Assembly (NCBI GenBank): GCA_009784745.1
Contig: WQXR01000019.1
Span: 1-16,559, forward strand
DNA: 16,559 nucleotides
Origin: Methanomassiliicoccaceae archaeon
Lineage (GTDB): Archaea > Thermoplasmatota > Thermoplasmata > Methanomassiliicoccales > Methanomethylophilaceae
Reading direction: 5' to 3'
This document shows, one piece after another, positions 8,369 to 14,960 of the stretch. A program made the translations under genes and the position numbers. A model generated the notes under the pieces. That model had not been told where the DNA came from, made no database searches, and was given only the letters and a program-made list of their open reading frames with translations. Positions within the stretch are counted from its first letter, which is position 1. Each line of letters starts with the position of its first letter.

Positions 8369-9375
8369 CGGACGATATAAAGTTTACGTCCGCATCCTTT
8401 GCATTTGAGACCGTCCAACGCAATGATGTCAACGTGATATCCAGTCCTTTTTATCACAACGGCGCCGCATTCCTCACAATACGTGTCGCTGCCTTCCTCC
8501 GATATGATATTTCCGACGTAAACGTTATTCAATCCCATGTCGTACGCCGCATCCATCGCGTCAAGCAACGCTTCCGGCTGTGTCCAAGGGACATTGTTCA
8601 TAACATTGTCAGGATGGAATCTTGTGAAATGGATCGGAACGTTAGGTGACAGCTCACATAGTACCCAGTTAACGAAATCTTTGATCTCTTCCTTTGAATC
8701 GTTATATCCCGGTATCAGGAGATAAGTAAGTTCGATATGTATCCCCAGCGAGAATGCCGTTCTGACGGTATGGAGCACATCCTTCAGATGTCCGCCGCAG
8801 ATGTCCGCGTAGAATCCTTCTCTGAAACCTTTCACATCTATGTTCATTGCCGAAACATGTTTGCATAATTCTTTCAAAGGTCCTTCATTGATGTAACCGT
8901 TCGTTACAAGCACATACGTAACGTCGGGCGCGCATTCCATCACATCGATCATATACTCGAACCATATCGCCGGTTCGTTGTATGTGAATGCAACAAGATC
9001 CGTTCTTTCTTTTCTGAACATCTCCACAAGTTCTTCCGGAGATTCGTACGTAGTTCTCTTCTTACCGGACGAACTTTGTGAAATGGAATAGTTCTGGCAG
9101 TGTTTGCAGCTCATGTTGCATCCTATACCTCCGACAGAGAATACGCGCTCGCCCGGATGAAAGTGATACAACGGTTTCTTTTCAACGGGATCCACACATA
9201 TCGAGGATACCTTTCCGTACGTATATGCGGTAAGCATATCATCATCACCGCGTCTGGCGCCGCATCTCCCCTGTCCTCCGACAGGTATAAGACATCCGTG
9301 CGGGCACAGGCCGCATCTGTACGCGTCTCCCTCTCTTTCATAGAAGCGCGCCTCAATCTTTGGTGAAATGTTCAT
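8365..9375 (-). CDS. amrS: AmmeMemoRadiSam-system radical SAM protein
   Basis: A 336-residue radical SAM protein of the AmrS family, often encoded with AMMECR1- and Memo-like proteins; the reaction is not established. The N-terminus has the family cysteines C21, C24, C28 and C38 (CGLCPHGC, then a GRCGARR element). The [4Fe-4S]/SAM motif is C86-x3-C90-x2-C93 (CNMSCKHC), followed by NYSISQ. The mid part has YNEP and the (beta/alpha) strands of a partial TIM barrel. The end is a zinc ribbon with C300, C303, C325 and C328. It overlaps the end of thiL by 23 bases, so the two are co-transcribed. GGAGG lies only two bases before the ATG, which is unusually close. No Memo or AMMECR1 partner is present in this window. 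Confidence 0.88.
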   Translation of the reverse strand: MNISPKIEARFYEREGDAYRCGLCPHGCLIPVGGQGRCGARRGDDDMLTAYTYGKVSSICVDPVEKKPLYHFHPGERVFSVGGIGCNMSCKHCQNYSISQSSSGKKRTTYESPEELVEMFRKERTDLVAFTYNEPAIWFEYMIDVMECAPDVTYVLVTNGYINEGPLKELCKHVSAMNIDVKGFREGFYADICGGHLKDVLHTVRTAFSLGIHIELTYLLIPGYNDSKEEIKDFVNWVLCELSPNVPIHFTRFHPDNVMNNVPWTQPEALLDAMDAAYDMGLNNVYVGNIISEEGSDTYCEECGAVVIKRTGYHVDIIALDGLKCKGCGRKLYIVR

Positions 9376-10327
9376 ACCCTCCGTTCTCCATCCTTGTTGC
9401 TTTACCGTTTGTGAAAAGATTCACGACGTTATCTGATGTTACGGCGCCGATGACCGAGAATTCGATATCGGAAGAGTGAAGGACCTTTAATTTTTCTTTT
9501 CTGAACGTGAACATCAGTTCATACTCTCCACCTCCGTTCAGGATAAGATGTTCTTCATCCATTCCCAATTTTTTGCAGACGTTCTCCACTCCCTTGCCCT
9601 TCGGTAATGCTTCCGACATTATCTCCATTCCCACGTTGCTGCTTCTGCATATCGACAATGCTGTCGTGGACAATCCGTCAGATATGTCCATACAGGACGT
9701 TGCTATCTCATTTTCGGAAAGGAACATTCCTTCCTTAATGCGCGGAGAAGGTGTTCTTACGGCCTTCAAAGCGTCCTTATCATCAATGCCGTTCAATGAT
9801 GCGTACCATCCCGCACTCGCCGACCCTAAAGCACCGGTAACGGCAACGATGTCCCCCGGTCTGGCGCCTGAGCGTGTCAATATGTGATGTTCGCAGATAC
9901 CTATCGCAGTTCCGCATACCGATCCGTGACCGGATTTCGTATCGCCGCCCAATATCTCGGCTCCGCAGGATCCTGCGCATCTGTCGATGCCGTTCATTAT
10001 ATCATACAAAACATTCTCATCCGTTTCCGGAGGAAGTGAGACCGCTGCCAATATGCCCAAAGGCCTGGCGCCCATACTTGCTATGTCGCTGAGATTCACG
10101 GCCGCGGAAAGCCAGCCGAAGTCCTGCATTGTCATCCCCTTCGCAAAATGTCTCTCAAATGTTACGATATCCGTTGATATGACAACTTTAGATCCGTTGA
10201 TGTCGATGCATGCAGCATCGTCCCCCGGCCCCAGATACGTGCTCTTCCTCATGTTCTTTAGAATATTGTCAACGAGCGCACGCTCTCCGACATCCTTCAG
10301 CGATGCCACATTTATCTGCGATGGCAT
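9353..10327 (-). CDS. thiL: Thiamine-monophosphate kinase
   Basis: Phosphorylates thiamine monophosphate to thiamine diphosphate with ATP; it belongs to the PurM/SelD-like ATP-binding superfamily. Seen in order: the start KDVGERALVDNIL, GPGDDAA (33-39) with metal-binding aspartates, STDIV (51-55), NLSDIASMGARP (78-89), GGDT (127-130) and a late SDGLS. The 324-residue length is normal. The ATG at 10327 has no ribosome binding site. A GTG at 10309, exactly where most ThiL proteins begin, is about 28 bases after the TATA-like TTTTTTAATA (10333-10342), so a leaderless mRNA starting with GTG is a real alternative. It is followed by the amrS-like gene with an overlap; no functional link is known to me. 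Confidence 0.93.
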   Translation of the reverse strand: MPSQINVASLKDVGERALVDNILKNMRKSTYLGPGDDAACIDINGSKVVISTDIVTFERHFAKGMTMQDFGWLSAAVNLSDIASMGARPLGILAAVSLPPETDENVLYDIMNGIDRCAGSCGAEILGGDTKSGHGSVCGTAIGICEHHILTRSGARPGDIVAVTGALGSASAGWYASLNGIDDKDALKAVRTPSPRIKEGMFLSENEIATSCMDISDGLSTTALSICRSSNVGMEIMSEALPKGKGVENVCKKLGMDEEHLILNGGGEYELMFTFRKEKLKVLHSSDIEFSVIGAVTSDNVVNLFTNGKATRMENGGYEHFTKD

Positions 10328-10468
10328 GCGCGTATTAAAAAACTACTTTGCGCCGGCTGTTCTGCGGCCGTATGTGCAAGGTCAACGGAGGTATATCGCG
10401 GTGTTTCGATGGTCGCATACTGGCGGAACATAAACGCTTAATACGATACCGTTGTTGGTGCATGTTGC
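10328..10468. promoter_or_regulatory. Divergent promoter region between thiL and the larA-like gene
   Basis: This 141-base gap carries the minus-strand TATA-like TTTTTTAATA (10333-10342) for thiL and a weaker plus-strand candidate around 10436-10445 (GCTTAATAC) for the larA-like operon. A GGTG at 10457-10460 could serve as ribosome binding site for the ATG at 10469 or 10472. The middle is less AT-rich and I see no strong repeat in it. Confidence 0.4.
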
Positions 10469-11713
10469 ATGATGATCGACATCAAATACGGTAAGGACGG
10501 GACACAGAGCATTGATGTTCCGGATAAGAACATGATAGGCATATTCTATCCGAAGGACGTTGAATGCAGACCGTCCGATGAAGTTATAAGCGAAGCGGTG
10601 GACAACCCGACGGGATTCGACTCGCTGTCGGAATTCCTGAAAGGCGGAAAGGATATTGTGTTCATCGTTAACGACGGCACACGTCCGACGCCTACGGCAA
10701 AGGTACTGGATGCATTATCAAAAAGGATGGACCTCAGAGAAGCGAGATATCTCATAGCAACGGGAACGCACAGAGATATGACAGAAGAGGAATACAACTT
10801 CGTGTTCGGTCCTCATTACGCAAAACTCAAGGACCGAATAATATGTCACGATGCGAAAGCATCGGAATGTGTGCATCTCGGCAGATCGAAGAACGGCACG
10901 GACATGGAAGTTAACAAGATCGCAGTGGATGCCGACCGTTTAGTGATAATAACGAGCGTGGAACCGCATTATTTCGCCGGATATACCGGAGGAAGAAAAT
11001 CGTTCCTCCCCGGAGTGGCGTCATTCAAAACGATAGAACAGAACCACAAACTGGCGATGAGGATGGAGGCGCAATCGCTCGTACTGAAAGGCAATCCTGT
11101 GCACGAGGATATGATGGACGCGCTGGAAGTGGTCAAAGGAAAGAAGATATTCTCCATTCAGATGGTACTGGACAGGCATCAGAACATATACAAGGTTGCA
11201 GCAGGCGAACTGAACAAGGCGTTCAATACGGCAGTGGGATGGGCGAATGAGGTGTTCTCCGTTCCCGTACCGGAGAAAGCGGATCTCGTGATATCCGTTG
11301 CGCCGTATCCGATGGATGTTGACCTTTATCAATCGCAGAAGGCGTTGGACAACGGGAAATGGGCGCTGAAAGAAGGCGGAAAGATCGTAATGGTGTCAAA
11401 ATGCAGAGAAGGGATCGGACACGCGACATTCCTTCAACAATTATCATCGTCAAAGGATCCCAGGATCGTTCTGGAGGATCTCGGAAAGGAATACAAATTA
11501 GGATATCACAAAGCGGCGAAGATGGCAGAGATAATGGTATGGGCGGATGTGTGGGCAGTTACCGATCTGAAAAAGGAATTAATAAGTTCGGCGAACATGC
11601 GTCCGTTCGATACCGTGGCGGATGCAGTAAAGGAAGCGTTCGCGCAAAGGCCTGATGCACGGGTCCTGATATTAATGGACGGAAGCGTAACGATACCGAA
11701 GGTGATAGGATGA
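10469..11713 (+). CDS. larA: LarA-family nickel-pincer racemase/epimerase
   Basis: Member of the lactate racemase (LarA, DUF2088) family, which uses a covalently bound nickel-pincer nucleotide to move a hydride at the carbon of 2-hydroxy acids. Seen: DGTRPTP (69-75, the DHTRP-type motif), GTHR with His101, EPHYFAGYTGGRKS with His167 and Lys177, and NHKLA with His193. Compared from memory with Lactiplantibacillus plantarum LarA (His108, His174, Lys184, His200), all four catalytic positions shift by exactly seven residues, so nickel-pincer binding is likely retained. The family includes enzymes for lactate, malate and other hydroxy acids; the substrate cannot be fixed here. Cofactor genes larB, larC and larE are absent from the window. 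It overlaps the next Fe-S gene by four bases. Two ATGs in tandem (10469, 10472) are possible starts. Confidence 0.88.
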   Translation: MMIDIKYGKDGTQSIDVPDKNMIGIFYPKDVECRPSDEVISEAVDNPTGFDSLSEFLKGGKDIVFIVNDGTRPTPTAKVLDALSKRMDLREARYLIATGTHRDMTEEEYNFVFGPHYAKLKDRIICHDAKASECVHLGRSKNGTDMEVNKIAVDADRLVIITSVEPHYFAGYTGGRKSFLPGVASFKTIEQNHKLAMRMEAQSLVLKGNPVHEDMMDALEVVKGKKIFSIQMVLDRHQNIYKVAAGELNKAFNTAVGWANEVFSVPVPEKADLVISVAPYPMDVDLYQSQKALDNGKWALKEGGKIVMVSKCREGIGHATFLQQLSSSKDPRIVLEDLGKEYKLGYHKAAKMAEIMVWADVWAVTDLKKELISSANMRPFDTVADAVKEAFAQRPDARVLILMDGSVTIPKVIG

Positions 11714-12801
11714 GCATTGACATAAAGAATCTGAACAAAGTAAAACAGGCCGTGAACGTATGTACGATGTGCGGTTTCTGCAAAAGCGTATGCCCGTCAT
11801 TCAAAGCGATAAGATGGGATTCTTCCGTCGCAAGAGGACGGGTGATATTATCATACGGCCTTCTCACCGGAGATATACCTGCAGATGATTCGGTCATAGA
11901 GAACATATACACGTGCACAACATGCATGGACTGCGTCCGAAGATGTCCGTCCAAGGTGGATGTCGTTGAGATCGTGGAATTATGCCGCGCAGATCTTGTG
12001 AAGAATGGTCTAATATTACCGAAGCACAAAGCGGCGGTCGAAAGCATACTCAAGAACGGCAATCCGTACAATGAGAAAGGAACAATGGCGGAGCGCCTGA
12101 AGGTGAAGCCGAAAAAAGCAAAAGTAGGTTACTTCCCGGGTTGTTCGGCGGCATTCAGAACGCCGGAGACCGCGAACGCGGCAATGTCGATACTGAAGAA
12201 ATTGAAAATAGATCACACAGTGGCGGATTGCAAATGCTGCGGCAGCGTTATGCAGCGTATCGGTTGGAATAATGATGACGTTGTGAAGATGATAAAAGCA
12301 AATGTCGCGGCGATAAAGGAACAGGGAATTGAGACCTTGATAATGTCATGCGCCGGATGCTACAGGATGTTCAAGGAAGAATACAAGAAGTACACGGAAA
12401 TTCCATTCAAAGTTCTTCATTTGGCGGAATTCTTGGCAGATCAGGACATTAAACTGAGACCGCTGAAAGCGAAGGCGACATATCATGACCCATGCCATCT
12501 GGGAAGGCACGCGAAAGTTTACGACGCACCGAGAGCGGTAATTCAGAAGATACCGGAACTGGAATTCAAAGAGATGACGAATACTCGTGAACTAAGCAGA
12601 TGCTGCGGCGGAGGCGGAGGCGTACGGTCAGCATATCCGGAAGAATCCAAAGCAATGGCCGTCGCAAGACTGGAAGAAGCGGAATTCGCCGATCTTATCA
12701 TAACAACGTGCCCGTTCTGCGTCAGCAATCTGCGCTTGGGACTTGGCAGCGGAAAGAAAAGGGTTGCGGACCTTGCGGAACTGGTGGATGAACTTCTTTG
12801 A
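11710..12801 (+). CDS. HdrD/GlcF-type iron-sulfur oxidoreductase subunit with two CCG domains
   Basis: A soluble electron-transfer subunit of 363 residues. Two ferredoxin-like [4Fe-4S] sites are formed by C18, C21, C24, C28 and by C69, C72, C75, C79. Two CCG domains follow, with C145, C176-C177, C214, C217 and with C262, C298-C299, C334, C337. In heterodisulfide reductase HdrD/HdrB such domains hold the noncubane cluster; in glycolate and D-lactate dehydrogenases (GlcF type) the same layout passes electrons from a flavin subunit. No FAD subunit (GlcD) is adjacent. Overlap with the LarA-like gene (ATGA) makes a role in 2-hydroxy-acid oxidation attractive, while HdrD-like disulfide chemistry in a methanogen is the alternative. 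The sequence alone does not separate them. Confidence 0.88.
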   Translation: MSIDIKNLNKVKQAVNVCTMCGFCKSVCPSFKAIRWDSSVARGRVILSYGLLTGDIPADDSVIENIYTCTTCMDCVRRCPSKVDVVEIVELCRADLVKNGLILPKHKAAVESILKNGNPYNEKGTMAERLKVKPKKAKVGYFPGCSAAFRTPETANAAMSILKKLKIDHTVADCKCCGSVMQRIGWNNDDVVKMIKANVAAIKEQGIETLIMSCAGCYRMFKEEYKKYTEIPFKVLHLAEFLADQDIKLRPLKAKATYHDPCHLGRHAKVYDAPRAVIQKIPELEFKEMTNTRELSRCCGGGGGVRSAYPEESKAMAVARLEEAEFADLIITTCPFCVSNLRLGLGSGKKRVADLAELVDELL

Positions 12802-13607
12802 TACCGGCGACAGAATGCAGAAAAGGATCGATATCATACGACAGGCCCAGAATAATGGGAATTATGAATCTGACGCCGGATTCGTTCTCCGATGAGATAA
12901 GGTATTCGGGATCTGCAGCCGTAAAAAGAATGTTCGAAATGGAAGAAGAAGGTGCAGATGTCATAGACGTAGGCGGGATGTCATCGAAGCCGGGGGCATT
13001 GATGATATCTGCCGAGGAAGAGTCGGAACGGATAATGGGTGTGATAAAGGAGGCCGCGCAGTCGCTTCGCGTTCCGATATCCGTTGATACGATGCATCCG
13101 AGAACGGCGGAAAAGGCACTGGATGCAGGTGCGAGTATCATAAACGACATAAGCGGACTTCGGAACGATGAAATGATGAACGTCGTGTCATCCGCAGGCG
13201 TTCCCGTTGTGATAATGCACATGCACGGAATTCCGGAAACGATGCAGATGAGAACGATGACCGGTGATGTCATAGCACAAATATCCGATTTTTTCGATAC
13301 GGTCTGCAGAAAAGCGAAGGATGCCGGCATAAAAAAGAACAAGATCATGATCGACCCCGGTATAGGATTCGGTAAGACGCATGAACAGAACGTCGAAATA
13401 ATCAGTAACCTTCAAGCATTGCGCAAAGGTTATCCGATAATGACGGGAACGTCAATGAAATCCTTTCTGGAACATACATACCCAGATGTTCAAAGGAATG
13501 AAGCAAGTATCATGTCTTCCGTGGAATGCATAAACAACGGCGCGGACATCGTCAGAGTTCATAACGTAAAGGGAACGGCATACGCGCTCAAAAGAGGAAG
13601 ATCTTAA
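12798..13607 (+). CDS. folP: Dihydropteroate synthase
   Basis: Condenses p-aminobenzoate with dihydropterin pyrophosphate in folate synthesis. The 269-residue protein begins at a TTG that overlaps the TGA of the preceding gene (TTGA), with GGTGGAT 8 bases upstream. Signatures in order: MNLTPDSFSD (23-32), GGMSSKPGA (59-67, in place of GGESTRPGA), VDTM with Asp97, NDI with Asn116, IDPGIGFGK (185-193), Lys221 in TSMKSF, and RVH (Arg253, His255). These cover the pterin, phosphate and pABA pockets, so an active enzyme is expected. Methanogens that use only methanopterin generally lack a bacterial-type FolP, so this supports folate use, in keeping with gcvT at the left end. The last 20 bases overlap the opposing zinc-ribbon gene. 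Confidence 0.93.
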   Translation: MIPATECRKGSISYDRPRIMGIMNLTPDSFSDEIRYSGSAAVKRMFEMEEEGADVIDVGGMSSKPGALMISAEEESERIMGVIKEAAQSLRVPISVDTMHPRTAEKALDAGASIINDISGLRNDEMMNVVSSAGVPVVIMHMHGIPETMQMRTMTGDVIAQISDFFDTVCRKAKDAGIKKNKIMIDPGIGFGKTHEQNVEIISNLQALRKGYPIMTGTSMKSFLEHTYPDVQRNEASIMSSVECINNGADIVRVHNVKGTAYALKRGRS

Positions 13608-13797
13608 CTGCGTAAGCAGCAACGGCTGCAACGACCAATCCCGCGATCATCATACCGTAGAATCGGTTATCAAGTTTCTTCGCCTCTTTGACATCCTTTT
13701 CATATTCTTTCGAACAATCATCTGAGCAGAAATGCTCATTGAACGCAACGGGATCACCGCAATTCTCGCAGTGTCCGTGTTCCGGAAGATGTACCAT
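13588..13797 (-). CDS. Small zinc-ribbon membrane protein, DUF2116-like
   Basis: A 69-residue protein with a zinc-binding knuckle at the N-terminus (C10, C13, C24, C28: CENC, then ten residues, then CSDDC), a charged helix rich in Lys and Glu at about 29-46, and one transmembrane helix at about 48-68 ending KIFLF. It matches the archaeal DUF2116 Zn-ribbon plus membrane anchor layout; function unknown. The C-terminal end overlaps the 3' end of folP by 20 bases. No ribosome binding site precedes the ATG, but TTTTAAT (minus strand, 13821-13827) lies about 27 bases upstream, so the mRNA is probably leaderless. It is divergent from the ubiquitin-like operon and has only four metal ligands, so it is not a RING finger. 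Confidence 0.8.
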   Translation of the reverse strand: MVHLPEHGHCENCGDPVAFNEHFCSDDCSKEYEKDVKEAKKLDNRFYGMMIAGLVVAAVAAYAVKIFLF

Positions 13798-13820
13798 AGC
13801 AACTTGTATCGGCGGAACTG

Positions 13821-13827
13821 ATTAAAA
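13821..13827 (-). promoter_or_regulatory. TATA-like box of the zinc-ribbon gene
   Basis: On the minus strand this reads TTTTAAT, centred 27 bases before the ATG at 13797. With no ribosome binding site there, transcription starting at or next to the ATG is likely. The call is from spacing and base composition only. Confidence 0.4.
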
Positions 13828-13880
13828 CATTGCTATACATTTTTAAAATGCGCTTATCCTCAAACCGGAAGGAGTATCCC

Positions 13881-13920
13881 ATTGTTAAATATACAAAATA
13901 TACTTATAATAAATTAGATA
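13881..13920 (+). promoter_or_regulatory. AT-rich promoter of the E1-Ubl-E2-JAMM operon
   Basis: A markedly AT-rich stretch contains two archaeal TATA-like boxes, TTAAATATA (13885-13893) and TTATAATAA (13904-13912). The second is centred about 26 bases before the ATG at 13935, fitting a leaderless start there; the first would give a leader of a few tens of bases. The frame of the E1 gene stays open through this stretch back to 13830, but the composition shows it to be promoter and not coding. Confidence 0.6.
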
Positions 13921-13934
13921 TTACAATGTATCTG

Positions 13935-14735
13935 ATGGTCAACATGATATCCGCAAAAGAATATGACATGGATCGTTTCGACAGGTCGAAAAGGGTGGGA
14001 TGGATAGACATCTTCACGATAAGGAAAAGCAGATGTCTTGTTGCCGGCGCAGGTGCGCTCGGCAACGAAGTGGTAAAATGTTTGGTCCTCTCCGGATTCC
14101 GTGATATTACCGTTACGGACATGGATGATATCGTGTTATCAAACCTTAACCGATGCGTATTCTTCAGAACGTCCGATGTGAAGAACGGAACGAAATCAGA
14201 GATATTGGCCCAGCGGGCATCCGAATTGGATCCCGACGTTAAGATAAGGCCGAGGAACATGATGATACAGGACACGGACGACTGGAGCAATTTTGATATA
14301 ATATTCGGATGCCTCGATAACATAACCGCAAGGCTCCACGTCAATTCGCATGCATACTACCATGGGATACCGTATGTGGACGGCGGCACCGACGGAATGA
14401 CAGGAAAGGTACAGGTGATACTTCCCAACGGCCCGTGCATTCAATGCTCGATGAACAAAAGTCATTTCAAAGTACTCGAAATGAGGTTCAGTTGCACAGG
14501 AAAGGACAGAACTTTCTTCATTCCGAAGATGGCGGCGGAAATAACAACAACGTCCGTGATAGCGGCGATGCAGGTGCGCGAGGCGGTAAAGATCATTTCC
14601 GGACGTGAGGATCTTTGCATAAAGGACACAGCATATTATGACGGCCTTACCGGCGAAACGACGATACTTACCGTGAAGAAGGACGATTCATGTTCAAACC
14701 ATATGAACGAGGTGAAAGAATGGGGATACACGTAA
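13935..14735 (+). CDS. Compact E1-like ubiquitin-activating enzyme (ThiF/MoeB/UBA fold)
   Basis: Predicted to adenylate the C-terminal glycine of the modifier encoded next and probably to hold it as a thioester. In 266 residues it has the full adenylation set: GAGALG (38-43), TDMDD (61-65), SNLNR (69-73), Lys87, and CLDN with Asp128. A zinc pair C168/C171 (CIQC) is followed, 15 residues on, by Cys187 in SCTGKD, where UBA3 and UBA2 have their catalytic Cys before Thr. The second zinc pair appears as C253/H256 instead of CxxC. There is no large inserted catalytic-Cys domain and no C-terminal ubiquitin-fold domain, so the build resembles MoeB or UBA5. VDGGTDGMTGKVQVILP is close in wording to eukaryotic E1s. 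Starts at 13926 and 13944 are also possible. The gene overlaps the Ubl gene by 16 bases. Sulfur carrier activation (MoeB/ThiF role) is the main alternative, but the E2 neighbour argues for conjugation. Confidence 0.9.
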   Translation: MVNMISAKEYDMDRFDRSKRVGWIDIFTIRKSRCLVAGAGALGNEVVKCLVLSGFRDITVTDMDDIVLSNLNRCVFFRTSDVKNGTKSEILAQRASELDPDVKIRPRNMMIQDTDDWSNFDIIFGCLDNITARLHVNSHAYYHGIPYVDGGTDGMTGKVQVILPNGPCIQCSMNKSHFKVLEMRFSCTGKDRTFFIPKMAAEITTTSVIAAMQVREAVKIISGREDLCIKDTAYYDGLTGETTILTVKKDDSCSNHMNEVKEWGYT

Positions 14736-14959
14736 CCGTGAAGAATGCGACGCTCGGGGCCATGCTGAAGATGGATCTGGCGCCGAACGAGTCAGTAGGC
14801 GATATAATAGAAAGTGCGGCGGAATTCTGGAAAAAGGATCCGAGGGCGTATGTTCTGAGAAAAGGAAAATCATTGCTCAGAGGCGCGGACACGGTAATGG
14901 AGGCGAACATAATGAACGACGATGTTCTGGAACTCCTCCCTGATCCAGAGGGTGGGTAG
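14720..14959 (+). CDS. Ubiquitin-like modifier ending in Gly-Gly
   Basis: A 79-residue beta-grasp protein, close to ubiquitin's 76. ATG 14720 is set by GAGGTGA ending five bases upstream; the frame is open to 14690 but that adds ten odd residues. Strand pattern: IHVTVKN, AMLKMDLA, helix SVGDIIESAAEFWKK, AYVLRKGKSL and VLELL. From Asn63-Ile64 to the end it aligns without gaps to ubiquitin Asn60-Ile61 to Gly76. Gly49-Lys50 matches Gly47-Lys48 with a two-residue shift. The tail is PDPEGG, acidic where ubiquitin has LRLRGG; Asp75 stands at the place of Arg72, an E1-selectivity residue. The stop follows the second Gly directly, so no precursor cleavage is needed. Lysines 8, 17, 38, 39, 48 and 50 could accept chains. 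A sulfur carrier (MoaD/ThiS-like, e.g. SAMP) is the alternative role. Stop codon is TAG. Confidence 0.92.
   Translation: MGIHVTVKNATLGAMLKMDLAPNESVGDIIESAAEFWKKDPRAYVLRKGKSLLRGADTVMEANIMNDDVLELLPDPEGG
14951..14956 (+). promoter_or_regulatory. Ribosome binding site of the E2 gene inside the Gly-Gly codons of the Ubl gene
   Basis: GGTGGG encodes the two terminal glycines of the modifier and also matches the anti-Shine-Dalgarno sequence, 4 bases before the TTG at 14961. It decides the E2 start: the open frame runs back to 14922, but that region lies inside the Ubl gene and lacks such a site. Confidence 0.65.
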
Positions 14960-14960
14960 A

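Noticed and set aside
11559..12071. Minus-strand open frame of 170 codons across the larA-Fe-S gene junction
   Set aside because: Both plus-strand genes carry full catalytic motifs here; the antisense frame is a by-product.
13588..13797. The small zinc protein as a RING-type E3 for the nearby operon
   Set aside because: Only four Cys ligands are present, enough for one zinc, and it carries a membrane anchor; RING needs eight ligands in a cross-brace.
13830..13934. Extension of the E1 reading frame back to 13830, adding 35 residues
   Set aside because: The stretch is very AT-rich with two TATA-like boxes, lacks family similarity, and better starts lie at 13926-13944.
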